Counted from the stretch's first letter, positions 50,421-61,180 are shown. The stretch is DNA of 64,000 bases from Myxococcales bacterium (GCA_016720545.1 JADKKK010000009.1:228996-292995); one strand, 5' to 3'. Program-made: numbers and translations. The notes: generated by a model from the sequence alone, not told the origin.

Positions 50421-52483
50421 TCGGAGAGCCAGCGGATCTCTTCCTTGAAGGGCACCACCGGCCACGACTCGCGGAGCTGCCGGTACATCGTGTGGTAGTG
50501 CGCCCACTCCTCCGGGCTCGCCGAGAGGCGCGCGTGCGTCGCGTCGCTCGCCGACGTGTACCAGCGGTTGTTCATCCTCGCGAAGTCGCCGTACTTCGCG
50601 ACACGACGGGCCACCTCGGTCGGCTCGCCCGAGAGCGGGATCTTGATGGCCGGCCGGGCCACCTCGTTGATCCGGCCGAGGTCGAGGCGGGCGAGCCAGT
50701 CCATGATGTCCTGCTGCGCCTGGCTCGGCGTCCGCAGGTTGCCCTCGGGCACCACGCCGTCGACGGCCGCGTCGGCGATGGACTTCTTGTACTCGAGCCG
50801 GTTCAGCTTCGATTCGCAGTAGGACCAGCGTTCGCCGTTTACCACCGCGAACGTGACCGGGATGACCACGCGCACTTTGTCGAAGCGGCTCCCCTGGCGG
50901 AAGAGGCGCCCCACGAGCTGCTCGTACTCGGCGTTCGTCCAAGGCAGCACGTTGATGATGAGCTTGTTGCACACGTACTGGAGGCCGTTGACCCCCGTGC
51001 CGATGCGGCTCGAGCCGACGAGCACGTCCACCGTGCCGTCGGCCTTCAAGAACTCCTTCAGATCGGCGTCGTCGGTCTCGCCCGTGAGCATGCCGGCGCG
51101 ATAGCCCGCCGTGTCGATGGCCTCGCGCAGCTCGTTCGCGATGCCGTCGACGTAGTGCGTGTAGACGAGCACCTTCTCGCCAGCGGCGATGTGCGCCAGG
51201 ATCTTCGGCATGCGGAGCCGCGTGAGCACCTGCTCGAGCTGGAGCGTCGAGGCCTTGCTGCGACCAAGCTGGCGGATCTCGTCCAGCTCCGCTTCGCAGT
51301 CGATGTCCTCTTGGAGCTCGTCGAGCTGAATCTTGTAGTCGGGCTTCCAGCGCGTCCCGAGGGTGACGAGCCGCTGGTAGAGGCGCATGCAGTTCTGCAC
51401 CGTGGCGCGCGTCTCGAGATCGTCGTGGCGGTGGCCCGTGATCATCTCGACGAGGCTCTTGCCCTCTTGCAGCGTGTTGATCACCGGCGTGCCGCTCATG
51501 CCGAGCACGCAGAGATCCGCGTTCTTCTTCCCGGCCTCCAAGATGAGGCCCTGCACCAGGCGCTTTCGCTTCGACATCTCGGCGCCGGCGTCGCGCTGCT
51601 TCGCGTAGTGGATCTCGTCGACGACCACGAAGTCGATGACGTTCTTCTCGAGGAAGCCGACGAGCTCTTGCTCCGACGTGGGCTGCTGGAACTGCTCGTA
51701 GTTCAAGACGAGGTACCGCGGCGTCTTCCCGTGAGGATCGGACCACTCGGGGTGCCACGTCTTCGTGGCCACGGACGAGGCGGGGAAGGCCTCGAGAATC
51801 TCTCGCTCCCAGTTTTCGACCACGGCGTTCGGGCAGCAAATGAGGGTAAGCGAGGCGCCCACCACGCGGGTGGCCACGATCGCGCTCAGGGTCTTTCCCG
51901 CGCCCATGCCCGACCAGTTGCCGAACCGCCGCTCGTTGCGCACCGAGACCGCGACGCGGCGCTGCATCAGGTTCGGCGGAGTGATGAGCGCGCCCACCGA
52001 GGGGCGAAACGCGTACCCCGCCGGAAGCTCCAGCGCGTCGGCCTCGTCGAGCTCGGTGACGAAGCGGTCGCGCACGAGCGCCGAGTACACGTCGCCCTTG
52101 AAGGCCGTGGCCTGCTCGCGCGCCTCGGCCGGATCGACGTACGCGTGGCGCCAGAGCTTGGCCTTGGCGCTGTCGAGCAAGAACTTCACGGTCTCCGCGT
52201 CGGCGTTCGCCATGAGCACGCTGTCGAGCGCGGCGAGCGCGTCGCGCGTCTTCACGAGGGGCATCTCGTCGTCGGCCTCGGCCGTCGCTGCGGCGTTCGC
52301 GGCACCCGTCGCGTCGACCTCGCGGCTGACGTCCACGTCGACCGTCTCCGGGCCGTCGAGCGGCTCGGGCGCGTCGGGGAGCGCGAACGGATCGACCGGC
52401 TCGGACGGGCGGTCCTCGGGGACCTTCATGCGCCCGTCGACCATCTCGAGGGAGAAGTCCTTGTTCGAAGCGAAGTCGTCCAC
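50363..52483 (-). pseudogene. SF2 (DEAD/SNF2-like) helicase core of a frameshifted gene
   Basis: About 706 residues form an open helicase core. Motif I is GMGAGKTLSAIVAT, motif II DEIHYAKQ, motif III GMSGTPVIN. A helicase C domain follows with EKVLVYTHYVDGIANELREA, LVGSSRIGTGVNGLQ and motif VI QLVGRLFRQGSR. The true start is at 53273. An extra G in a run (C4 at 52496-52499 on the plus strand) separates the zinc-ribbon part. A second extra G near 50407 cuts off the methyltransferase. The intact ancestor would be a zinc-ribbon/helicase/methyltransferase protein of about 1100 residues. A defence role is inferred from context. Confidence 0.75.
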
Positions 52484-53273
52484 CAGCGAGGGCTTCCCCT
52501 CCCGCGACCTTCTCGAGCTCCGCGCCGGGGAACTTGCCTGTCGAGATGGCCATCACGAACGGCCTCGACTCCTTGTCGGCGAAGGCGCCCGCCTGCATGG
52601 CGAGGGCGAAGAGCTCGCTCGGGTTCAGCGCGCGCACGTGCGAGAGCAGCGACTTGACGAACGCGCGCAGGCTCTCGATCGACCAGCCGCCGTAGCACGT
52701 GGGGCACCTGCGGTTGCCGCGCGCACGCGACCGCACCGTGGCCTGGTACTCGTGGCCCTTGGGGCACTGCCACCACGCGTTCATCACGTGGTCCGCGTCC
52801 ACCTGGGTGGGCGCGACGTCGCCGTTGCGGATCGGGTGCCAGTCGGCGGCCACCGCGGGGTTCGTGACGGCGAGCGAGCGCTCGGCCACGGCGCACACCG
52901 GGCAGCTGTCGTCGCGCACCATGAGCAGCGGCGAGCGCTGGTAGTCGTGTCCGTTGTCGCAGCGCCACCAGGTGCTCCCGGTGTGCATCGCGTCCACGTC
53001 GCTCGGCGAGAGCCCGCCGTTCTTGTCGACGTTCCAGAGCGGCACGAGACCCGGGCGAGCCTTGGCGAACGACCGCTGGGTTGGCCCGCGCTGGCAGTCG
53101 GGGCACGAGGGATCGCTCAGCATGGCGCGCGGCGAGCGCTGAAAGGCGTGGCCCTTCGCGCAGCGCCACCACGCCGCGCGAAAGCTCCGGAGGAGGACCT
53201 GTCCGGGTGCGCCGTTCTTGGTCTCGTCCCAGAGCTTGTGGAGCTGCGCGTTCGTGTCGATCGACTCGGCCAT
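52484..53273 (-). pseudogene. zinc-ribbon-repeat N-terminus of the frameshifted helicase gene
   Basis: The ATG at 53273 starts MAESIDTNAQLHKLWDETKNG. It is followed by three treble-clef/zinc-ribbon repeats of the type AWWRCxxGHxFQRSPRxxxxxPSCPxC, resembling the 'probable zinc-ribbon' DUF4379 family. Each has WW, GH and paired CxxC. The frame then reaches a G-run (52496-52499 on the plus strand). Removing one base there joins it to PSLVDDFASNKDFSLEMVDG of the helicase frame. It lies 15 bp after the preceding broken gene, in the same operon. Confidence 0.65.
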
Positions 53274-53287
53274 GGCTTCGTTCCCCC

Positions 53288-54179
53288 TCAGGTCGTCGGC
53301 GTGACCGGCGGCTCGATGCGCTCGGAGCTCCCTTGCGGCGGCTGCGCCGTCGAAAGGTGATCGAGATCGAGCGGGTCGCTCTCGACGTAGTCCTCGGCCG
53401 TCATGTCGCGCAGCGTGACGACCTGCCCCTCGACATTCATGAAGCGACCGATCGCGGGGACCAGCCTCAACCACCCGTTGAGGAGCGCTGGCCAGCTCTT
53501 TCCTTCGAAGGTCGCGTCCTCCGGGTTGCGGATGAACCAGAAGAAGAGGTCGACCTCAGAAGCATCCCAGGAGGGGGCCGCACGCACTCGGAGCTCGCGC
53601 AGCGCCCGCAGTCCTCGTCCCTCGTCGGAGTTCTTGTCGTGCTTGTCACCGAGGCGACCTTGCAGCTTCCTGGCGAATGCCGTGAAGTCATCGGGGAAGG
53701 CGAACCCGCTTGCGTGCGAGAGCCTGGGCGAAGGCGCGACCGTCCGCGTCGTCCGTGGTTCCCGGCGTTCGCTTCCACTTCGCGACGATCGATTTTTCCA
53801 CGGTCATCACACGATCGAGATCCGCGACGAGGCGGGCCTTCTCGAGGCTCGGCAACGTCGCGTGGGAGGGGCGCCGTCCGCGCTTCACGTTGTGCAGCTC
53901 GTCCTCGGTGACCTGCACGAGCGGGGCTACCTCGATGTCGGCCGGCTCGTGCAGGCGCGGCCTGTCCTGGGTCTGCGTGACGAATCAGCCGTACACCTCA
54001 GACGTCAGCGCCTGAGCGCCTGATCCCTCGGCTTCCGCGGCCGTCTCTGAGAGGGGCATGGTGGCGTCGCCCACGTGCACGAACCATGATTCGTCGAGCG
54101 CCAGATCGCCCTGACGCCAGTCCTGGAGAGCGGCATCCGTTTGCTTCGCCTCGTCGGAGTCGGCGGAGAGCGTCGCCAC
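53288..54179 (-). pseudogene. third gene of the TIGR04255 operon, broken into frame pieces
   Basis: A GTG at 54179 directly follows the TAA of the upstream gene. Piece 1 (54179-53985) reads ATLSADSDEAKQTDAALQDW and ends in TGA after TSEVYG. The sequence then resumes (VTQT..., IEVAPLVQVTEDELHNVKRG, VEKSIVAKWKRTPG) and shifts again near 53710 to GFAFPDDFTAFARKLQGRLG, EVDLFFWFIRNPEDATFEGK and the C-terminus PPVTPTT. The ancestral protein would be about 290-300 aa. The VTQT-CD-like motif region is known from uncharacterised proteins near TIGR04255 genes (weak recollection). Confidence 0.55.
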
Positions 54180-54683
54180 TTACTTCCTCCGAGAAGTCAC
54201 GATCGCCTTTGCCCCCAGAAGGCGACCACTGGTCGGATGGATCCGATCGTGAAGGGCGGAGACGAGCTCCGCCGGAGGGACCGGGGCTCGCGCAGCGCGC
54301 GCCTCGGCCGAGAGCTTCGCGACGGGCGCGGCCCTGCGTGCTTCGCCAGGGCCGAGCATCCTGACCACGCTCTCGTAGTCGCCAGTGGCCAGCAGGTCGA
54401 GGGGCACCGTCCCGTCCTCAGCCGCGCCCTCATGCGGACCGAGCAGGAGCGTCCGGTTTTTGCTCGCCGAGCCGCGATCCCTCCGAACGACCGCGAGCAC
54501 GCGCTGGAGGTGCTCCTCGTTGCTCCTTGCCATGGGTTTGCCGCTTGCCCAGAAGTGGAGCGTCCGCCGGGTACCGAGCCCAGCGAGCATGCACCCCACG
54601 AGCAAGGGGTCGCGAACCTGGCGAATAAGCATCGCGCCGGCGGCCGACGTCGACCCGAAGGGGGGAAGCGCAAGGTCGCTCAT
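54180..54683 (-). CDS. hypothetical protein of the TIGR04255 operon (167 aa)
   Basis: The frame is intact and begins MSDLALPPFGSTSAAGAMLI with a strong SD (GGAGGTGAGCG). It includes LLVGCMLAGLGTRRTLHFWASGK and LLATGDYESVVRMLGPGEA, and ends GAKAIVTSRRK. There are no recognised motifs. The start lies 30 bp after the TIGR04255 stop and the stop abuts the next gene start, indicating tight co-translation. Function unknown; an immunity or toxin-antitoxin accessory is one possibility. Confidence 0.6.
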   Translation of the reverse strand: MSDLALPPFGSTSAAGAMLIRQVRDPLLVGCMLAGLGTRRTLHFWASGKPMARSNEEHLQRVLAVVRRDRGSASKNRTLLLGPHEGAAEDGTVPLDLLATGDYESVVRMLGPGEARRAAPVAKLSAEARAARAPVPPAELVSALHDRIHPTSGRLLGAKAIVTSRRK

Positions 54684-54713
54684 CGCTCACCTCCGTACCT
54701 TGCGAGGAAGTCG

Positions 54714-55475
54714 TCAGTCGGCCCAGCGGAAGATGGTGTAGATTCGCTCGGCGTACCGTCGCGCCTCGGCGACGACATGTTCGACGTCGAACGCCATCGG
54801 AGCCGAGCTGAACATGTCGAGGTCGAGGAGCCAGCTCTTCTCGTTCGCGGGCTCGATCGCGGAGGGATCGACCGTCGCGTTCGGAGGAAGCACGCCCCAG
54901 CGCGCCAGCACGCGAGCGCCGGGGAGCTCGAAGCTCGACTCCGCCATGGCGTGGACCGTGTGGGTCGCCGCGATCGTTCCCGCGATGCCCCGTACCTCGG
55001 ACCGCACGAGCTTCGACAGGTCGGCCATGGCGTCGCCCGTGATGCGATCGATGTACCGCACCCCGAGCCGATCGATCTGGCCGGGTTCGATGTGCTCACC
55101 GAGCGCCTGCACGAGCGACCTGAGCCGGCCGAAGAAGTCCTCACGGCTGACGTATTTGGTGGTCTCCAGCGCCAGGAAGTCCGGGGTGAGCGAGACCCGC
55201 CACTGGCCGGCCGCATCGCTGAACCGCCACGCGGTCTGCGGCTTGACGGCGAGCGCGACGCCGGCGGGGCCGACCACGACCCCCTGGGTCTGCTCTTGCC
55301 GAAGCACCGCGTACGTGGGCCGGATCGCCTCTTGGAACGGCGCGACGAACTCTCGCTGCTCGACGGAGAGGATCTCCGGGAAGCGGAGCTGCGCGATGAC
55401 GCGAACCAACGGGGCGTCCTTAAGGGGAACCTCGGCAGGCGGCGGGGCGACGAGCGGGTCCACGGTGTCGCTCAT
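54714..55475 (-). CDS. TIGR04255 family protein
   Basis: The protein is 253 aa and intact. Family features are PLVRVIAQLRFPEIL near residue 23, then WRVSLTPDFLALETTKYVSREDFFGRL and DRLGVRYIDRITG. The family is sporadic in bacteria, usually next to small uncharacterised genes. Biochemical function is unknown to me. Its scattered distribution and position in this island fit a mobile or defence-related module. It is the first gene of a minus-strand operon that continues through the helicase-methyltransferase. Confidence 0.75.
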   Translation of the reverse strand: MSDTVDPLVAPPPAEVPLKDAPLVRVIAQLRFPEILSVEQREFVAPFQEAIRPTYAVLRQEQTQGVVVGPAGVALAVKPQTAWRFSDAAGQWRVSLTPDFLALETTKYVSREDFFGRLRSLVQALGEHIEPGQIDRLGVRYIDRITGDAMADLSKLVRSEVRGIAGTIAATHTVHAMAESSFELPGARVLARWGVLPPNATVDPSAIEPANEKSWLLDLDMFSSAPMAFDVEHVVAEARRYAERIYTIFRWAD

Positions 55476-55617
55476 GGCGATAACCTAGGCGCTCCCCGCC
55501 GGGATGTGAAGTAGAGTGTGAAGTGACCGGCCCGGACCCGACGCCGTCGTCTGATCAGCTCGTGTGAGACTCACCTCGGGTGCCGTTCAGCTCGGCCCCT
55601 TCGGCGGCTCGATGCAG

Positions 55618-56737
55618 TCAGTGAGGCGCGGGTCCTTCCGGATCGATCCCGCGTGGGACGCCAGGCCCTTGCACCTCGCGCCCCTCGGCTTCGTCCTCGG
55701 CCACGAGCTTGTTCAGCTCGAGGAGAAACTCGGTGGGCTCTTGGCCGTCGGGCATGCCGTAGGCGCGGCGCACCGCCTCGTCGAGGGCGGCCTGCGCGGC
55801 CTTAAGCGGGTGATATCCGGGGATCTCGGCGGCCTGGTAGAGCGCGCGGAGGGACCAGCCGTTGTCGCTCATGAGCGTGTCGCGGACCTTGCGTAGGTTG
55901 CGCGCGGATTCGGCCACAGCGACGACCTCGGGTTCCGCTCTTGGGGCCGGGCGGGAAGGTGGATAAACGCCGCTCGTAAGCGGATGTCGGATCGAACCTT
56001 TCCTCCCTTCGCCTTGGTCCACGCCCAGTGGGAATCGGACTGGATGACGCCGAAGCTGTAGTCATCGTCGAAGGCAAAGACTTGAAGCGTGTTGGTGGGG
56101 ACGAAGGTTGTCGAGAGAAGCGTGAAGATCGGCCGAGCCTGCGGGCTCGCGCACGCGATCGTGCGTCGATGCCGAGCAACCTCCGAAAAGAACCTGCGGC
56201 TCGGTTCGCGTGGTTGCCACCAGGTACGAAGCCAGCGCTCATAGTGGTGCGTCTCCGTTCCGGCTGTCGCCCGACTCTTTACAAACGGAATACCGTCTCC
56301 GAAGGTGCGTGTACGCGCCAGAGGCTGTTCGAGCCCCGCCCTCGTCTTGGCAGTCGACCAGGTAGAGGCAATAGTCGGGGGGCCGACGTTCCGCGCAGCA
56401 GGTCACGGGCCCGCCAAAACGAGCCGCAGGGATGCGATCAGAGAGTCAACTGAAAAGCCCGAGAGATTCTTCTTCGACCTTGCGCGAAAGGCCGCCAGAG
56501 CCGAAAATTACGCCCATCGCAGTGCCGTTTTTGTTTTGCTTCGAGTCTTGTCGCTGCGCTCAGGTCGGCGCCGATTTCTAGGTTGGTTTCAATCCGTGGC
56601 AGGTTGAAGACGTCGTCCGCTACCAAAGAGATGATGGGGCCCTTGCGATAGTTGCATTGACCCAGTTCACCATCAGACGTCGAGAGCTGCGTCTCCAGGC
56701 CAAAGCCGGGACGCGGCGTTCGTGATGGTGCCGCCGT
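55618..56737 (-). pseudogene. degraded C-terminal part (target-recognition region) of an MmeI-like enzyme
   Basis: Pieces in several frames can be ordered. VADDVFNLPRIETNLEIGAD lies at 56626-56438. VFAFDDDYSFGVIQSDSHWAW lies around 56040-56090; this motif is typical of the recognition region of Eco57I/MmeI-like DNA methylases. The C-terminal stretch NLRKVRDTLMSDNGWSLRALYQ, AALDEAVRRAYGMPDGQ and TEFLLELNKLVAEDEAEG ends at 55618. At least four indels interrupt the frame, and the 56.1-56.7 kb part also shows sequence loss. No protein of full function can be made. Confidence 0.6.
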
Positions 56738-57351
56738 TCACGACCACGTAGTCGAGCGAGGCTTCACGCGCCTTGCCCACGCGAATCCCACGTCCCGACG
56801 AGGCCCGCGCGGCTCCCCGGCTTGAGCCTGTCGTGAGCACGCCGGAACCAGTAACAGCAGAGGTCGACCACTCCCTCGATGCCTGACGTGCCTTGGAGCT
56901 TGCGGATGTAGTCGGCGCCCAGCTCGCCGCGGATCTTTCGGTCTCCCAAGAACGGCGGATTCCCGACAATCGCATCCACCTCGGGCCACTCGGTGAACAA
57001 CGCATCCGCGCACACGATGTTCTTGTCCAGGTTGTCGAGCGGCAGCGACGGGTCCACGTCGATCTCGATCTGCCCCACGTAGTCGGCCGCGACCTCGCGG
57101 CGCTCGTCGAACGCGATCTTCTTCGCGATGTTGAGCGTGACCTTGGCCAGCTCCACGGCGAAGGGGTTGATGTCGATTCCGTAGAAGCGCGACGCCTGGA
57201 TACCCGCGCCCCACGAGACTTTCCCCTTGCCCTGCCCTTGCGTCGACGGGAACTCCTTCAGCAGCCGCACGAGCAGCTCGGTGTCGAGCTTGTAGAGCTC
57301 GCGGAACGCGATGTAGAGAAAGTTGCCGCTGCCGCAGGCCGGATCGAGCAC
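56738..57351 (-). pseudogene. N6-adenine methyltransferase core of the MmeI-like gene
   Basis: This frame carries LDPACGSGNFLYIAFREL (SAM motif I), YGIDINPFAVELAKVTLNIAKK, and the catalytic NPPF (AIVGNPPFLGDRKI). A separate frame continues with IRVGKAREASLDYVVVNGGTITNA. It is joined to the N-terminal part by an extra base in a T3 run (AAA 57356-57358 on the plus strand). The catalytic motifs themselves are intact. Confidence 0.7.
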
Positions 57352-58781
57352 GCGGAAAGGCGAGGAGCTCCGCGCGCACGGCGAGGAGCTCGTCTTTGGT
57401 CTTGGCCTCGCGGATGCGCGCGCGCCACGGCTCCACGATCGTCGGCCCGACCACGCGCATGATGTCGTCGTGGGCGGTGTAGTGCGCGCCGCTCTTGTGG
57501 CGCTCGGCGTCGTTCATGATGCCCTGAAAGACGCTGCCGAAGATGTGCGGATCGACGTACTTCCAGTTCGCCTCGGACGCCTTGGTGAGCGCCGCGAGCT
57601 GCGCCTCGCCGAGGGGCACGGTGACCGGCTTGCTGAAGAGCCCCCCGTTGAAGAACGGGACCGCACGCTCGCGCTCGCTCCCACCAGGAGCGTCGCGTGT
57701 GCTCATGAGCCGGAACAGATCGGCGAGGCGCTTCTCCACGTCGCCGTGGCGGGCGCCCTCGTAGAGGAGCGTGGTGAAGTACTCCTGGGGGAGGAGCCCG
57801 ATGTCCTCCGCGAACATCGTGAGGATGCACTGGAGGCTGAACTGGACCACGTCCCGCTCGCGCTCCGGGTGCTGCTGCTTGAGGCTGCGGTACAGCTTCG
57901 CGACGAGCTCGGCGACCTCACCGGACACCTTCGAGACGTTGATGATGGTCGGCGTGGTGCCGGGCACCCAGGTCGGCGAGAGAAACGGGAAGGCCTCGCT
58001 GTACTTGGGCAGATCGTCGACCGGGATCGCGAGCCGCGGCGCGGCGCGGTCACGGGCGAGGTCGTAGAGCTGCAGATCGCGCTGGTTCGTGAGCACCACG
58101 TACTGGGGCACCGGGTTGACCTGGAGACACACGCGGAGCAGGTCTTTCCACGCGTAGTCGAGCATGACGTCGTGGTTCACCACCTCGACGAGCAAGCGCC
58201 GCGAGCTCCACAGGAGCGCCACGCCGCGCGTCGCGCGTTGCCCGCCGTCGACCACGGCGAGCTCGGCCGGCAGGGTCGCCTCGAGCGGCTTCCCGCCGGG
58301 CCAGCCGAAGCACTCGAGGAGCTTCGTGGTGAAGGTGCCCGCCGGATCGCGCCCGCGAAACCCGCCCGCGCCCTCGAGCACGAAGCGGCGGAGGTGCGAC
58401 TTGAGGGCGTTGTCGCTCTGTGGGGCGGTGGCCGCACCCTTGGCGCGAGGCGCGCCGTCCTCAGGCGCGGCGCCCTCGGCGGGCTCAGCCACGATACCGA
58501 GGAGGCGATCGATGAGCGCGGCCTTGTCGCCACCGCTCGAGCCGTGGAGGGCGTGGCTGATGGCCTTGAGCTCGCCCGAGGGCAGCGCTTCGAGGACGGA
58601 GCGGAAGGGCAACGAGCGCTTGCGGACGATGGCCTCGACGTGGGCGTCGGTGGACCTTCGGTCGGACCTCAAGGCCCAATACCAGGCCAAAGCGGGTCGT
58701 CAGCTCGGCGAGGCGGTCGCGGGAGAGCTGCTTGAGGACCGTGCGTCGATCGTTGAGAGGGAGGCGACCCTTCGGGGGCAT
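57340..58781 (-). pseudogene. N-terminal endonuclease-like part of the MmeI-like restriction-modification gene
   Basis: The original start is the ATG at 58781 (PPKGRLPLNDRRTVLKQLSR). An extra base in the GG at 58664-58665 shifts it into the long frame that runs to 57345. That frame contains TFTTKLLECFGWPGG, a possible nuclease region WSSRRLLVEVVNHDVMLDYAWKDLL, and the MmeI-type helical connector EDIGLLPQEYFTTLLYEGAR, FFNGGLFSKPVTVPL, VFQGIMNDAERHKSGAHYTA. This single-chain type restriction-modification architecture would have been about 1000 aa. Confidence 0.65.
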
Positions 58782-58967
58782 GGGCGAGGGAGCATAGACC
58801 TGAACGGATGACGGCCGCAGGAGATTTGGCGTGCCTTGACGGCAGACCCAAAGCGGGCTCGGTAGCGCTACCTCACAAGGACCCTGAGCCGCTGAGCGTT
58901 CCCGATCGTCGAGCGCTTCGCCATGATGCGGCACGCCACGGAACCTGACGCTAACGAAACTAGCTAT
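58782..58967. other. intergenic gap between the NACHT gene and the MmeI-like gene
   Basis: No gene is seen. The right end holds clustered CTAG-like words (CTAGCTATCTAGCTAAC, 58960-58976) that include the TAG stop of the NACHT C-terminal frame. A minus-strand promoter for the restriction-modification gene may lie here, but no clear -35/-10 pair stands out. Confidence 0.4.
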
Positions 58968-60230
58968 CTAGCTAACCAATGGCGACGACGCGTTGAGGCT
59001 ACTTCGCTCTGCGAATTCACGGTATGCGACAAGAAGTGCGCGAATCTCCTCGAGCGCCTCCCTAATTGCCGGAACGGCTGACTCACCCATTTCGGCAACC
59101 ACTGCACTACGAAAGGCGGTGTAGTGCTCGACCAAAAGCGCTTCCGACCTTTGAAGCGCACCGAACACGCGCCGGACGTCCTCAACCCGGCGCTTGCAGC
59201 GCTCCACGCCGATCATGAGCGCCCTCGCAGGTGCGTTCCCAAGAGCAGGAACAGGTTGTTCGATAAACACGTTAATGAACCGGAGCAGGCCCGGAGTCAT
59301 AGGCTCGACGTGGGCACTCGTCAATAGAGCCTCTTGCCGCGTCTCAGCGTCCCACTTATAACTTCGCACCGAACTTCGGAGTTTCTCGACAAGTTCTCTT
59401 GACGCCACGCCATCCAACGCCTGGCACGCGCGAAGCGCGGCGATGCGGTCCTTCGCGCGAAGTTCAGCGATGCGGTCCTTGGTTGCCGAGCGCTCAGTCT
59501 CCAAGCTCTTGGCAACGGCATCCGTGAGGCATCTCGCTACCTGGGTCTCACGGGGAGCCAACCGGCCAAGCGCCCAAACACCCACGGCGAATTCCTCTCC
59601 GATCGGATGGCTTGCCACATACTCAAGCAATTCATCGATCACCGCTCCAGGCGACGGACTACCGGTGCCGATCGTTGCCAACACCCGACATGCAGCGATT
59701 CTCACATCCCTCGTAGCTGCCAACAACAACGTCCGAATGTAATCAACGTCGGCGATCTTGAGAAGTCGATGAATCGTTCGCGACTTCTGAATCACGGACA
59801 ACACCGCTACCATCTCGTCGTGCCCTGTGTGGGGGGCCCGAAGAAATGCCCGAATCCTTTCAGCAACAAACACATCTTCGTTCCTAAGCAATGGCAGCAT
59901 TCGAATAGCGAGTACCCGCTTTTGCCCAACCGGCGAGGACAACCTCTCGTCGACCGCGGTCCGCTCAAGCACATCATTCCTCGACGACTGCTGCTCATAC
60001 GCCAATTCCCCGTCCGCCGTCCGAAGGGTCTCCAGCAGGAGCCGCTCCGTATCCTCATCAAGACTATCGGACTGAACCCCCGCCGACAGAATCGCCTCGG
60101 CACAGACAGAGGCGACCACCCCACTTGACTCCCGCATGCACGTCAGGAGCGCCCCCCACAAATAGGTAGCTATCGGCGTACTCGCCGCAGCCGCACGTGC
60201 GGCAGCGAGGCGCGCGCGGGGACGGGCCCG
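58968..60230 (-). pseudogene. C-terminal helical-repeat part of the metallophosphoesterase-NACHT gene
   Basis: The frame is open from about 60230 to the TAG at 58968. It starts in mid-protein (ARAAAASTPIATYLWGALLTCMRE). The ~400 residues are helical with HEAT/ARM-like periodicity (QKRVLAIRMLPLLRNEDVF, RTLLLAATRDVRIAACRVLATIG, HPIGEEFAVGVWALGRLAP). It joins the preceding frame at a CG-dinucleotide run (60211-60218) by a small indel. It probably served as the sensor of the STAND protein (family-level inference). A GTG at 60161 could start a separate short protein, but has no convincing SD. Confidence 0.6.
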
Positions 60231-61180
60231 TCAAAGGCAGCCCGCGCAGCTAGGAAAGATGCATCGGTGCGCAACTGAGTACTTCTCACCATTGCGGCGC
60301 ATACAGCAGCCAAAATCAACGGATCTCGTCGCTTGCATACCTCCTCGAATGGAACCAGAAGCTTTTCGGTCAACTCGACTTGCTGAGCGACATGCCCCAG
60401 CGATTCAACGAAGAATGCAGCTGATCCATCCGCTGCTGAGTTCAGACCGTTTACCAAGAATTGTACTATCAGGGGACTGGCCGTCGCTCCACTTAGGCGA
60501 CCAAGGCGCTCCGCTACCCGCTCGCGCAGTCCGGGGTCGTGGCGAAGCACCCCGGCTTCGACGGCTTGTGTCACCGAAGCAAGCAGCAAGCGTTGAACAC
60601 GCTCAGGCGGGACCTCGCACTCTAATGCATAGTCCAACGATATCAGCACTCCCGCCAGCGTTAGCTTGTCGCTGGGATCCTTTCTCTCCAGCAAGGCCTC
60701 TATTACCGGAGATATATCCCCGTAGTCACTGACAATTCCGCACAGTAACTCCAACACCTCCCTCCAACGGGGTTCTTCGGATAACCCTTGCCGTACGGCA
60801 AGAACATAGTCACACGCAGCGAGTCCCAGTGCTGCGAAGTAGTCCAAAAATGACTGGTGCATGAACGTGACGGTGTCCGCCTGCTGAGGCGACCCACCGT
60901 TGTTCACAACAAGAAGACCGGTGGACTCCGCAACCTCTTGAAGAAAGCGGGCCGCGTCCGAGTCCGGAACGACCGTTCCAAGAGCATCACTCATCGATCG
61001 TTGAAGCACCGACACTGCATCCCCACGCGACGCAATAGAAGATTCATTGTCTCTAAACATATGCAGTGCGAGCGCGCCAATACGCTGGCGAAGGTCGCCC
61101 TCCGATATCACGTGGTGTCCGGCCATACGACTACGCACGATCGCAAGCGTACGAACGGCCTCGGCATAGACCCGTGGCGT
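60170..61180 (-). pseudogene. middle part (post-NACHT helical region) of the frameshifted STAND gene
   Basis: Read from the shift near 61174, this frame continues the NACHT protein: RVYAEAVRTLAIVRSRM, RQRIGALALHMFRDNE, VPDSDAARFLQEVAESTGLLV and FMHQSFLDYFAALGLA. These are the usual winged-helix/helical elements after a NACHT module. Helical repeats follow up to a TAG at 60170. A one-base change at CAC-GGG (61174-61175 on the plus strand) separates it from the upstream frame. Confidence 0.62.

Noticed and set aside
52490..52505. Programmed ribosomal frameshifting in the helicase gene
   Set aside because: Four separate shifts of both signs occur in the same gene, and none has a recognisable slippery heptamer with a downstream stimulator.
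55564..55896. A plus-strand 110-residue frame near the MmeI-like C-terminus
   Set aside because: It is antisense to a segment with clear MmeI-family similarity, and no family or SD supports it.
60161..60161. An independent gene starting at the GTG at 60161
   Set aside because: Coding similarity and helical periodicity extend upstream of this codon in the same frame. It is more likely an internal position of the frameshifted NACHT protein.
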